Shown: piece by piece, positions 30,752-36,785 of the stretch | Numbering within the stretch: position 1 is the first letter of the stretch | How the letters are laid out: each line of letters opens with the position of its first letter | Assembly (NCBI GenBank): GCA_026991225.1 | Contig: JALXCB010000170.1 | Location: forward strand, 1 to 36,912 | Length of the DNA: 36,912 bases | Direction: 5' to 3' | Origin: Anaerolineae bacterium | GTDB lineage: Bacteria > Chloroflexota > Anaerolineae > J102 | Translations under genes and position numbers: made by a program | Notes under the pieces: model-generated | Databases searched by the model: none | The model's input: the letters and a program-made list of their open reading frames with translations, nothing else | What the model was told of the DNA's origin: nothing

Positions 30752-31462
30752 TCATTTGAAGCCCAAACGCCGGTCTTTCAGGCTCACCCAGCGATCATGC
30801 CCCAGGATGAGATGATCCAGCACGTCGATTTGGAGCAAATCCCCCGCCTGCACGATGCGTCGGGTCAGAATCACGTCTTCGGGCGAGGGGGTGGGATCGC
30901 CGCTGGGGTGGTTATGGGCGACGATGATGGCAGCGGCGTTGCGACGAATGGCCTCCTTGAAGATCTCGCCGATGCGAATGGAGGTCGTGTTCAACGTGCC
31001 CTTGTAGATGGTGGGAGTGGCGATGACCTGATTGCGGGTGTCGATGAGCACGACCTTGACATGCTCCTGGTCGGCGTAGGCGAGCTCGCTGAGGAGCAAC
31101 CGGGCCACGGACTCGGGCGAATCCACACGCGGGCGCTCCTCGGGCGCGGCTCGCATCACCCGCCGCCCCAATTCGATGGCGGCCATGATCTGCGCGGCCT
31201 TCGCTTCGCCCACCCCATGATGCTGTTGCAAATCGGTGAAACTGGCCCGGGCCAGCGCGCCCAGCGTGCGATAGTAACGCATCAGGCCCGTGGCCATGTC
31301 GATGACGTTGACGCCCTGGGCGCCGCTGCGCAGAATGATGGCGATGAGTTCGGCGTCGCTCAGGGCCTGCGGCCCCAGCCGGGCCAGACGCTCCCGCGGC
31401 CGCGTGCCCTCGGGCAGATCGTGGATGGTGTAATAGGGCTTGGTGCGTGGCGATTCGGCCAT
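30752..31462 (-). CDS. radC: RadC family JAMM/MPN protein
   Basis: This cytoplasmic protein of 236 aa was traditionally called a DNA repair protein, although its biochemical role is unsettled. The N-terminal UPF0758-type region (IHDLPEGTRPRERLARLGPQALSDAELIAI) and a helix-hairpin-helix (HHGVGEAKAAQI, 81-92) precede a JAMM metalloprotease-like domain. The full zinc signature is present: H183-N-H185-P-S-G, S193 and D196 (HNHPSGDPTPSPEDV), with a candidate Glu in IRIGEIF. The usual length is about 225-235 aa. It lies between the membrane-anchored 181-aa protein (17 bp upstream) and the SLC13 permease (10 bp downstream), so the three are probably one transcript. No link with a plasmid or prophage is visible. 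Confidence 0.93.
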   Translation of the reverse strand: MAESPRTKPYYTIHDLPEGTRPRERLARLGPQALSDAELIAIILRSGAQGVNVIDMATGLMRYYRTLGALARASFTDLQQHHGVGEAKAAQIMAAIELGRRVMRAAPEERPRVDSPESVARLLLSELAYADQEHVKVVLIDTRNQVIATPTIYKGTLNTTSIRIGEIFKEAIRRNAAAIIVAHNHPSGDPTPSPEDVILTRRIVQAGDLLQIDVLDHLILGHDRWVSLKDRRLGFK

Positions 31463-31479
31463 GCCGGCGGGGGTTCAGT

Positions 31480-32025
31480 TCAGTGTGCGGTGTGCGATGA
31501 TCCGCGTTCGGCGCCAGCGCCTTTTTGTGCAAGCAACATGCGCAGTTCGCGGCGGCGTTCAGCGGAATCATGCAGGCGTTTGAGGGAGGCTTCCAGCTCA
31601 TCGCCCGACATCTCGGGCGCGTCCGCGGAGACGCCTTCATCCTCTGCCGTCTTGCTTTCGGCCAATCGCCCTGCCAAAATCTCCCGATAGGTCACCCGTG
31701 CCCAACTCACCACATCGACCCAGCCCTCGGCCAGCGCCTCGTCGTCCTCCAACAGGGATGCGGGCATCTCCAGAATCATGGTGAGCGTGTCGTCGGTGAA
31801 GTCGAACGCGTGCTTGATGGGGGGATTTTCGGCGCTGACAGAGCGGGGTTCGGGCTCGGACGGCGTCTCCGGTTGGGCCTGAGGTTCGAGCACGGGTTTC
31901 ATGCTCACTTGTTTCTGATTCCTCATGGCCAGGCGCAGGGCCAGATAGACAATGCCGAACAGGACGACCAGATTCAGAGCAATGACGCCCAGAATCAACA
32001 GGATTTCGGAAAAGGATAGACCCAT
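31480..32025 (-). CDS. Uncharacterised membrane-anchored protein
   Basis: This 181-aa protein has one N-terminal membrane helix (about residues 6-33, FSEILLILGVIALNLVVLFGIV) followed by a short basic segment and a long acidic Pro/Glu/Ser-rich tail. A compact helical part lies between residues 75 and 125 (TLTMILEMPASLLEDDEALAEGW), and a Lys/Arg/Glu-rich helix at 140-170 could form a coiled coil. I do not recognise a family. GGAG lies nine bases before the ATG. It is the first gene of a likely operon with radC and the SLC13 permease. A GTAAC-type element sits just upstream of its ribosome-binding site, so the operon leader carries that hairpin. Confidence 0.75.
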   Translation of the reverse strand: MGLSFSEILLILGVIALNLVVLFGIVYLALRLAMRNQKQVSMKPVLEPQAQPETPSEPEPRSVSAENPPIKHAFDFTDDTLTMILEMPASLLEDDEALAEGWVDVVSWARVTYREILAGRLAESKTAEDEGVSADAPEMSGDELEASLKRLHDSAERRRELRMLLAQKGAGAERGSSHTAH

Positions 32026-32046
32026 GATGTCTTCTCCATTGGGGGA

Positions 32047-32189
32047 GTAACTACTAAGGTCGTCGCCCGAAAACCACTAAGAACACGAAGACACAAAGGC
32101 ACAAAGGGAAATTTATACATTTTTTTCTTCGTGTGCTTCGTGTCTTTGTGCCCTTTGTGGTTTGTTAACCGGGGTACATTAGCAGTTAC
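32047..32189. mobile_element. GTAAC-family element, copy D (8-bp target duplication TTGGGGGA)
   Basis: This 143-bp element has ends GTAACTACTAAGGT and ACATTAGCAGTTAC. The direct repeat TTGGGGGA lies at 32039-32046 and 32190-32197. The interior is AACACGAAGACACAAAGGCAC-type words facing GTGTCTTTGTGCC, different from the A/B interior. It is immediately upstream of the ribosome-binding site of the 181-aa protein gene. Confidence 0.85.
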
Positions 32190-32245
32190 TTGGGGGAACG
32201 ACCGTCGGGGGGAACGGTTCGAGAAAAGAAAACCAGCTTTCTGGC

Positions 32246-32275
32246 ATTATAGCGCAATCTTCCGTTTTTGGGAAA
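32246..32275 (-). promoter_or_regulatory. Candidate promoter for the membrane protein-radC-SLC13 operon
   Basis: On the minus strand TATAAT (32251-32246) is a perfect -10 box. The -35 region, TTTCCC about 18 bp upstream, is weak. If used, the leader would include element D. This placement is inferred. Confidence 0.4.
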
Positions 32276-32361
32276 AGCATTTTTATGGCAAATTATGATG
32301 AAAATCTAATGATCGGCGTCTATACTTGAGACGAAAACAGGCGGAGATATTGCCAAACCAT

Positions 32362-32515
32362 GTAACTGCTAACGTACTTGATTTAGGCCGTCAAAAGCCA
32401 CGAAGGCTCGAAGTTTTTTGAAGACACGAAGGAAAAATAAAAGAAAAATACGTCGTGCCTTCGCTTTTCTTCGTGTCTTCGTGGCAAAAAGTGGTGGCGA
32501 CACCTTCGTAGTTAC
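32362..32515 (+). mobile_element. GTAAC-family element, copy B (8-bp target duplication CAAACCAT)
   Basis: This 154-bp element has the same length as copy A and nearly the same interior (GCCACGAAGGCTCGAAG facing CTTCGTGTCTTCGTGGC). The ends are GTAACTGCTAACGT and, slightly diverged, ACCTTCGTAGTTAC. The direct repeat CAAACCAT lies at 32354-32361 and 32516-32523. It lies between a TATACT box (32321) and the usp ribosome-binding site. Confidence 0.88.
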
Positions 32516-32556
32516 CAAACCATGCCCGGAATCCGATATCTTCGCACGGAGGCGTT

Positions 32557-32976
32557 ATGTTCAACAAGATTGTCTGCGCCGTCGATGGCGCGGCCATTAC
32601 CGAACGGATTCTCCTTTATGCCATGCACTTTGGCCGCAAGGAAGGCGCTGTCGTCCACATTGTTCACGCGTACCAACTTCCCGAAAATTACGTGACCCAG
32701 GACGGATTCGAGGAACTGGCCGCGACTTATCGCGCCGTCGCCAAAGGCGTGGTGGAGGATGCCCGCGCTTTCCTGGAGGAAGTAGGCATCCAGGTCTCAG
32801 GCGAGGCCATCGAAGGGCCGCCCGCCCAGGTGGTGCTGGAAGAAGCGGACCGCGTCGGCGCCGACCTGATCCTGGTCGGGCATCGCAATCCCAAGGATGT
32901 GGCGGAGATGCTGCTAGGCAGCGTCAGCCAGCAGATCCTCAACCAGACACACATTCCCGTCCTGGTCATTCCCTGA
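32557..32976 (+). CDS. Universal stress protein (UspA family)
   Basis: This small cytoplasmic protein of 139 aa has the alpha/beta UspA fold. It begins FNKIVCAVDG, the standard first strand and ATP-contacting Asp (D10). The nucleotide-binding signature G-x2-...-G-S fits G108 to G121-S122 (VGHRNPKDVAEMLLGSVSQQIL), so ATP binding is likely. The C-terminal strand IPVLVIP completes the fold. GGAGG lies seven bases before the ATG. Proteins of this family respond to starvation, redox or osmotic stress; the trigger here is not evident. A GTAAC-type element lies in the putative leader. The next gene, amrB, is 194 bp downstream across repeat R4. Confidence 0.92.
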   Translation: MFNKIVCAVDGAAITERILLYAMHFGRKEGAVVHIVHAYQLPENYVTQDGFEELAATYRAVAKGVVEDARAFLEEVGIQVSGEAIEGPPAQVVLEEADRVGADLILVGHRNPKDVAEMLLGSVSQQILNQTHIPVLVIP

Positions 32977-33020
32977 TCATCCACGCGGGCGAAATTGCCA
33001 GCGGTGGGCAAGCTCGCAAT

Positions 33021-33157
33021 GGCTCGCCGATACGGATGAAAAGGAGAACGCTGATAACGCGGATGCGACGCTGATTTTCGCAGATTGTTTCTTTTTATCT
33101 GCGCTCATCCGTTTCGATCTGCGTCATCTGCGTTCCCTAATCCTATTTTCGGAACAG
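33021..33157. repeat. Intergenic repeat class R4, copy d
   Basis: GGCTCGCCGATACGGATGAA, GAACGCTGATAACGCGG and GCAGATTGTTTC with TTATCTGCGCTC lead to the right border CTATTTTCGGAACAG, which touches the amrB ribosome-binding site. No matching left border word is present, unlike copies a-c. Confidence 0.7.
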
Positions 33158-33169
33158 CAGGAGGTCGTC

Positions 33170-34012
33170 ATGTCCTGGTTCAATCCCTACCATGTGCCAT
33201 CAGCTTCGATCAAAGGCGTGCGTCGGCCCGCGGTGGCCGGGGCGTTCTACCCCGCCCAACCCGCGCGGCTGCAAGCCATGGTGGCCCAATACCTGGAGGA
33301 AGCCGCTCCCCCGCGTCTGACGGGCCGGGTGCGCGCGGTCATTGCACCCCATGCCGGGTATATCTACTCCGGGCCCATCGCCGGATACAGCTTCCGAGCA
33401 CTGGCTCCCCTGCCCCAGGACGCGACCGTATTCCTCATGGGGCCCGCGCATTACGTGCCCGTCTCCGACGTGGCTCTGGGCTATTTCCAGAGCATGGAGA
33501 CGCCATTGGGCCCGGTGGAGGTGGATGAGGCGCTGGTCCAGACATTGGCGGAAGAAAGCGCCTGCATGACCATCCAGAACGACGCGCATCTGCCCGAACA
33601 CAGCCTGGAAGTGGAGCTTCCTTTCCTGCAGATGATTGCTTCGGACCGCTTTCGGGTGGTCCCTATGCTGTTCGGGCAGCCGAATCCCGAATGCGTGGCC
33701 GACGTCCTCGCGCCTATCCTGGCCCGAGACCCCAAAGCGCGCATCGTGGTCAGTTCTGACCTGAGTCACTATCATCCCTATGCCACGGCCCGTCGGCTGG
33801 ACGCCAGCTTTATCGATGCGGTACTGCGCGGGGATACTGTTGCGGTAGCTCGGGGCGAGGCCTGCGGCCGCTATCCCATCCTCGCCCTCATGGCCATCGC
33901 CCAAGCCCTGGGCTGGACGCCCCATCTCCTGGACTATCGCAATTCCGGCGACACCGCGGGCGACAAACGTCAGGTGGTCGGCTACGCGGCCATCGCCTTC
34001 ACGGAGGAGTGA
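33170..34012 (+). CDS. amrB: AmmeMemoRadiSam system protein B (Memo family)
   Basis: This 280-aa protein belongs to the Memo family, which shares the fold of class III extradiol dioxygenases. The family blocks are all present: VAGAFYPAQP near the N-terminus, APHAGYIYSGPIAGYSF (about 59-75), LMGPAHYVP, NDAHLPEHSLEVELPFLQ and SSDLSHYHPY. The histidines and Asp/Glu in these blocks line the metal-like pocket of characterised Memo proteins. An AGGAGG site precedes the ATG by six bases. The stop is three bases before the amrA ATG, so the genes are cotranscribed. The third partner of the set, a radical SAM enzyme, is not in the window. The precise reaction is unknown. Confidence 0.93.
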   Translation: MSWFNPYHVPSASIKGVRRPAVAGAFYPAQPARLQAMVAQYLEEAAPPRLTGRVRAVIAPHAGYIYSGPIAGYSFRALAPLPQDATVFLMGPAHYVPVSDVALGYFQSMETPLGPVEVDEALVQTLAEESACMTIQNDAHLPEHSLEVELPFLQMIASDRFRVVPMLFGQPNPECVADVLAPILARDPKARIVVSSDLSHYHPYATARRLDASFIDAVLRGDTVAVARGEACGRYPILALMAIAQALGWTPHLLDYRNSGDTAGDKRQVVGYAAIAFTEE

Positions 34013-34015
34013 GCC

Positions 34016-34630
34016 ATGAAGACGCAAACGCAAACCCTTCCTTACGGTCTCACCCAAACCGACATCGACACCCTGTTTGCCATCGCCCGCGAGGCCCTGC
34101 GCCGCAGCACGCTCCAGCGAGACATGCAATGGCTTCCCGACCTGGAGCAATTTCCCGAGCGTCTGCGCCAGCCCGCGGCCACCTTCGTCACCCTCCACAC
34201 CGATGGCAAGCTGCACGGCTGCATCGGCTCGGTGGAGCCGCGACTGCCGTTGGCCTGGGATGTGGCCAAGAACGCCATCGCCGCCGCCCACCATGATCCC
34301 CGCTTTCCGCCTCTGCGGCCCGACGAACTGGATCGCACCGAGGTGGAGATCTCCATCCTCTCACCCCTCCAGGAACTGCCCTACGCCAGCTTCGAGGAAC
34401 TGATGGCGAAGGTGCGTCCGGGCGTGGATGGCGTCATGGTGGAGCGAGGTTGGCAGCGCGGGCTGCTTTTGCCCCAGGTATGGGAAGACCTGCCCGACCG
34501 CCGTCGCTTCCTGGAGCATGTGGCGCTGAAGGCCGGCGCGGGCCCGGAGATCTATCTGGATCCCAGAACGAAGGTCTACACCTTCCAGGTGCACAGCTTC
34601 ACCCAACCGGCACCAATCACCCAACGCTGA
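34016..34630 (+). CDS. amrA: AmmeMemoRadiSam system protein A (AMMECR1 family)
   Basis: This 204-aa protein has the AMMECR1 domain, found in all three domains of life and of unproven function. The hallmark hexapeptide is LHGCIG (66-71; LRGCIG in most relatives), with the Cys in the conserved groove. Later blocks are AAAHHDPRFPPL, VEISILSPL and WQRGLLLPQVWED. GGAGG in the end of amrB serves as its ribosome-binding site. The stop codon TGA at 34628-34630 belongs to the inserted 225-bp MITE. Joining the flanks across the insertion restores CGT TAG, which encodes the same final Arg and a stop, so the protein is unchanged. Function is inferred from the amrB pairing. Confidence 0.93.
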   Translation: MKTQTQTLPYGLTQTDIDTLFAIAREALRRSTLQRDMQWLPDLEQFPERLRQPAATFVTLHTDGKLHGCIGSVEPRLPLAWDVAKNAIAAAHHDPRFPPLRPDELDRTEVEISILSPLQELPYASFEELMAKVRPGVDGVMVERGWQRGLLLPQVWEDLPDRRRFLEHVALKAGAGPEIYLDPRTKVYTFQVHSFTQPAPITQR

Positions 34631-34851
34631 TTGACTGACAAATCTTGAGGCGTTCCTTTCCGAGCGCATTCACCGAGTAAACTCGGATTCTTTAGGCGCT
34701 TCGCGCCGGCGGTCGACCTTCGTCGACCTGATTTCCATCATGAAAATGGACGGCGGAGGCCGTCCACTGGCCGCAGGCCCGCAATGGTGCGACTTCAGTC
34801 GACAGTATAGGCGACCGAAGCAGACCTAAACGCGTTTTGTCAGTCAACCAG
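34627..34851 (+). mobile_element. 225-bp MITE, copy 3 (9-bp target duplication CACCCAACG)
   Basis: The ends are CTGATTGACTGACAAA and, inverted, CTGGTTGACTGACAAA. The perfect direct repeat CACCCAACG lies at 34618-34626 and 34852-34860. It is more diverged internally than copies 1 and 2 (by eye about 20 changes) but has the same length and hairpin chain. It overlaps the last bases of amrA. Confidence 0.92.
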
Positions 34852-34871
34852 CACCCAACGTTAGACTAAAC

Positions 34872-35003
34872 GTAACTGCTAACGTCCTCGACTTTAGGCC
34901 GCAAGAAGCCACGAAGGCTCGAAGTTTTGCGAAGACGCGAAGGGAAAATAAGGGAAAAAGGCTTCGCGCCTTCGTGGCAAAAAGTGGCGGCGCCACCTCA
35001 GTA
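34872..35003 (+). mobile_element. GTAAC-family element, copy C (shortened)
   Basis: It begins GTAACTGCTAACGT and has the A/B-type interior (GCCACGAAGGCTCGAAG, CGCCTTCGTGGC), but the right end is degraded to CCTCAGTA. Flanks GACTAAAC (34864-34871) and AACTAAAC (35004-35011) differ at one base, as expected for an old duplication. It lies 20 bp after MITE copy 3. Confidence 0.7.
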
Positions 35004-35037
35004 AACTAAACGCATTTTGAAATCAGGTGTTTTTGGC

Positions 35038-35184
35038 CTCGGCCACCCGGAGCTGAAGCTCCGGGCTACGAAACGACGTCGGGTGAACCCGGCTTCCTGC
35101 AGCGCGCGACCTGCACCGTAGCCCCATTCATGGGGCGTCGTTTTTAGCCCGCAGGTTCACCTGCGGGCGGCGGCGCGGCCAGAG
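35038..35184. repeat. Cluster of strong hairpins (CCCGGAGCTGAAGCTCCGGG and others)
   Basis: Successive perfect or near-perfect stems are visible: CCCGGAGCTGAAGCTCCGGG, CCGGGTT/AACCCGG-type, GCCCCATTCATGGGGC and CCCGCAGGTTCACCTGCGGG. GGCC words border the block. No open reading frame with a ribosome-binding site occurs. It could be a REP-like repeat or a structured transcript. Confidence 0.6.
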
Positions 35185-35284
35185 AATTGCCTTTCATGGA
35201 TGATCTAATGCGAACCAAAAGCCTTGGTTTCAATTTGCTTTCAGTTTAGTTACGCCTAAACACCGAATCGATTCCAATTCTTCC

Positions 35285-35309
35285 GCCAGCGCGAACGCGC
35301 TGGCTTTTT
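35285..35309 (+). terminator. Strong intrinsic terminator without an adjacent gene
   Basis: GCCAGCGCG-AA-CGCGCTGGC is a perfect 9-bp stem followed by TTTTTCTTT. The nearest upstream plus-strand gene (amrA) ends about 650 bp earlier across two inserted elements and a hairpin cluster. It may be the original amrBA terminator, displaced, or may serve an unseen transcript. Confidence 0.85.
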
Positions 35310-35365
35310 CTTTGCCCTGACTTCTTCAATCGCTCATATTAGAATTCTCAATATGGGCACGGATT

Positions 35366-35480
35366 ACGTCATGCTGAGCGACTGTAGGGAGCAAAGCATC
35401 TAGCGAGCGAAGCGAGCATCATGTCGTGGTTTTTGCGCTTCGCTAGATTCCTCGATCGCTTCGCTCCCTCGGAATGACGT
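35366..35480. repeat. 115-bp inverted repeat with ACGTCAT ends
   Basis: ACGTCATGCTGAGCG at the left is answered by GGAATGACGT and CGCTTCGCTCCCTCGG at the right. The arms GCATCTAGCGAGCGAAGCG and CGCTTCGCTAGATTCC form the inner stem. It resembles the GTCATTCCGAG-type hairpins frequent in environmental genomes. No clear target duplication is seen. Confidence 0.6.
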
Positions 35481-35652
35481 TTCTATGTCGGCTTCTCCAT
35501 ATGAGCGTCCACAATAAAAAACAAAAAGAACTCAGCCTTTTGGATATAAATCCCATAGCAATGTCATATTAAAAGATAAAAGAGCAGACAATCATTCTGA
35601 AGAATATCGACTTTACACAAAAAGTTCAAAAATTGAGGCGAGTGAAACAATG
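35481..35652. other. AT-rich non-coding stretch before the small peptide gene
   Basis: Base composition drops sharply compared with the rest of the window, with runs such as AATAAAAAACAAAAAG and CATATTAAAAGATAAAAG. I see no gene, repeat copy or tRNA here. It could hold upstream activating sites for the promoter at 35653 or mark imported DNA. Confidence 0.6.
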
Positions 35653-35681
35653 TTGACTTTCTTTGAAAGTTCGGTTATACT
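35653..35681 (+). promoter_or_regulatory. Strong promoter with spacer operator upstream of the 48-aa peptide gene
   Basis: TTGACT (35653-35658), a 17-bp spacer and TATACT (35676-35681) form a near-consensus promoter. The dyad ACTTTC-TTT-GAAAGT at 35656-35670 overlaps the -35 box and fills the spacer, a position where a bound repressor would block RNA polymerase. The predicted start is near 35688, leaving a leader of about 107 bases. Confidence 0.7.
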
Positions 35682-35794
35682 TTTATGAAATGGGTAAATG
35701 GATAATCCAACAAAATTGACACACATTGAATTCTTTTTATTCACCTCGCGGGTTTTGTTCATCGACTTTGTCTGCCACTCAAGGAGATCGCGTT

Positions 35795-35941
35795 ATGTCA
35801 CACAACCAATACCCCTTGACGAAACATTCTCAAACCTATTCCCCTCCAAAGATCACCCATCGCGGCGCGCTAAAGCAATTCGCGGGATCGCCTTTGGGCA
35901 AGGACAAGGGCATTGGGCTTCCCGGTTTACCGTGGGAATAG
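35795..35941 (+). CDS. Candidate RiPP (lasso-type) precursor peptide, 48 aa
   Basis: This short gene starts with ATG at 35795 behind AAGGAG (nine bases upstream). The peptide has a polar N-terminal half containing Y15-x2-P18-x-I20-x3-G24, the leader pattern recognised by the B1/RRE protein of lasso-peptide systems (usually Y-x2-P-x-L-x3-G). The C-terminal part (30-48) is Gly/Pro-rich, with GSPLG at 31-35 and ending PGLPWE. If A30 or G31 is the first core residue, D37 would be the acceptor of an 8- or 7-residue macrolactam ring. The usual Thr two residues before the core is not evident. No maturation gene lies in the window. An overlapping longer frame (35698-35964) has no ribosome-binding site. 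The gene is convincing; the RiPP assignment is an inference. Confidence 0.55.
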   Translation: MSHNQYPLTKHSQTYSPPKITHRGALKQFAGSPLGKDKGIGLPGLPWE

Positions 35942-36046
35942 CCTTTGCATCTCTTCAAAGCTGATAGGCGATGACTCATACGGCGCCACGTGTGATTCCA
36001 CACGATTCAATGACTTGTTCTCTGTTTGCTTAGATGGAGGCTTTTT

Positions 36047-36556
36047 ATGAAACGTTCACTCATTCTGCTGGCGGTTGTCTTCCTGGTGTTGGGGGTCTTC
36101 GTCCAATCCAGTCTGGCCTATTCCTACGTCCAGGGATGCGTTGTCGATGGAAAAACGAATCAGCCCTGGACGCACGGCGGCACAGTAACCCTGGACGGAG
36201 GCGTTTTTGGATCAAAGACCACCACTCTTGACGCGAGTGGTTGCTTTACCTCTCCCTTGCCAACCAGTGTATTTGGCAATCCTGAAACCGATGTCATCGT
36301 GGACCTGGATCCGGGCCCAGCTGGCGACCCGCCCCCTGAGACCCTATGCGTGGTGCCCAAAGATAATACAAGCGGCCCCGACGCCATCTACGATTGCGGA
36401 ACACTTACGGCCTCGGTGGGCCCGAACGCGGTCTATCTCATCCAAATGAACGCAATGGGACCTTCAACCCCACTCGTGGCCTCGATCGCTCTGGGCTTTG
36501 TAGGACTGGCCGCCACCTTGGGCCTGGCCGCCTTCTGGCGCCGACGCTACGCATGA
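36047..36556 (+). CDS. Small secreted protein with C-terminal membrane/Arg anchor
   Basis: This 169-aa protein is of unrecognised family. The N-terminus is a signal peptide (KRS then about 16 hydrophobic residues), with likely cleavage after SLA at 24. The mature part is beta-rich. Its opening GCVVDGKTNQPWTHGGTVTLDGG resembles carboxypeptidase-regulatory/CNA-B-like domains, and four Cys (31, 66, 101, 117) could form two disulfides. A second hydrophobic helix (about 143-163) is followed immediately by FWRRRYA, a tripartite ending like the protein-sorting tails cleaved by exosortase or related enzymes, though no PEP-type motif is evident. ATGGAGG precedes the start at 36047. It follows the 48-aa peptide gene by 105 bp and ends before a terminator. 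Confidence 0.82.
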   Translation: MKRSLILLAVVFLVLGVFVQSSLAYSYVQGCVVDGKTNQPWTHGGTVTLDGGVFGSKTTTLDASGCFTSPLPTSVFGNPETDVIVDLDPGPAGDPPPETLCVVPKDNTSGPDAIYDCGTLTASVGPNAVYLIQMNAMGPSTPLVASIALGFVGLAATLGLAAFWRRRYA

Positions 36557-36583
36557 CAGGACTTTCGCCAATACGCCATTCCG

Positions 36584-36612
36584 AAAACCCGACTTGCCTG
36601 GTCGGGTTTTTA
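36584..36612 (+). terminator. Intrinsic terminator of the secreted-protein gene
   Basis: AAAACCCGAC and GTCGGGTTTT form a 10-bp stem around TTGCCTG, continued by T residues. It lies 27 bases after the stop and closes a possible transcript that begins at the 35653 promoter. Confidence 0.88.
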
Positions 36613-36655
36613 TATGGCGGGTTTGCAACTATACATGGCTTCACTGCAAAAAGGT

Positions 36656-36768
36656 TTTTCAACCGCAGAGAACGCAGAGGATACAGAGGAAAAGTCATAG
36701 TTTCGAGTCTGTTTTCCGGTCGAACTTTCTGGTTTTCTCTGCGCTCTCAGCGCACTCTGCGGTGAAAT
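36656..36768. repeat. ACCGCAGAG inverted repeat
   Basis: TTTCAACCGCAGAGAACGCAG at the left faces GCGCACTCTGCGGTGAAA at the right, with ACAGAGGAAAA and TTTTCTCTGCG inside. It is another word-built hairpin of the type found throughout the window's gaps, without coding potential. Confidence 0.65.
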
Positions 36769-36785
36769 GAGTTTTTTCAAGAAAG

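Noticed and set aside
35698-35964. 88-aa reading frame overlapping the 48-aa peptide gene
   Set aside because: It begins at an ATG without a ribosome-binding site and has no coherent features. The 48-aa frame has AAGGAG and a leader/core pattern.
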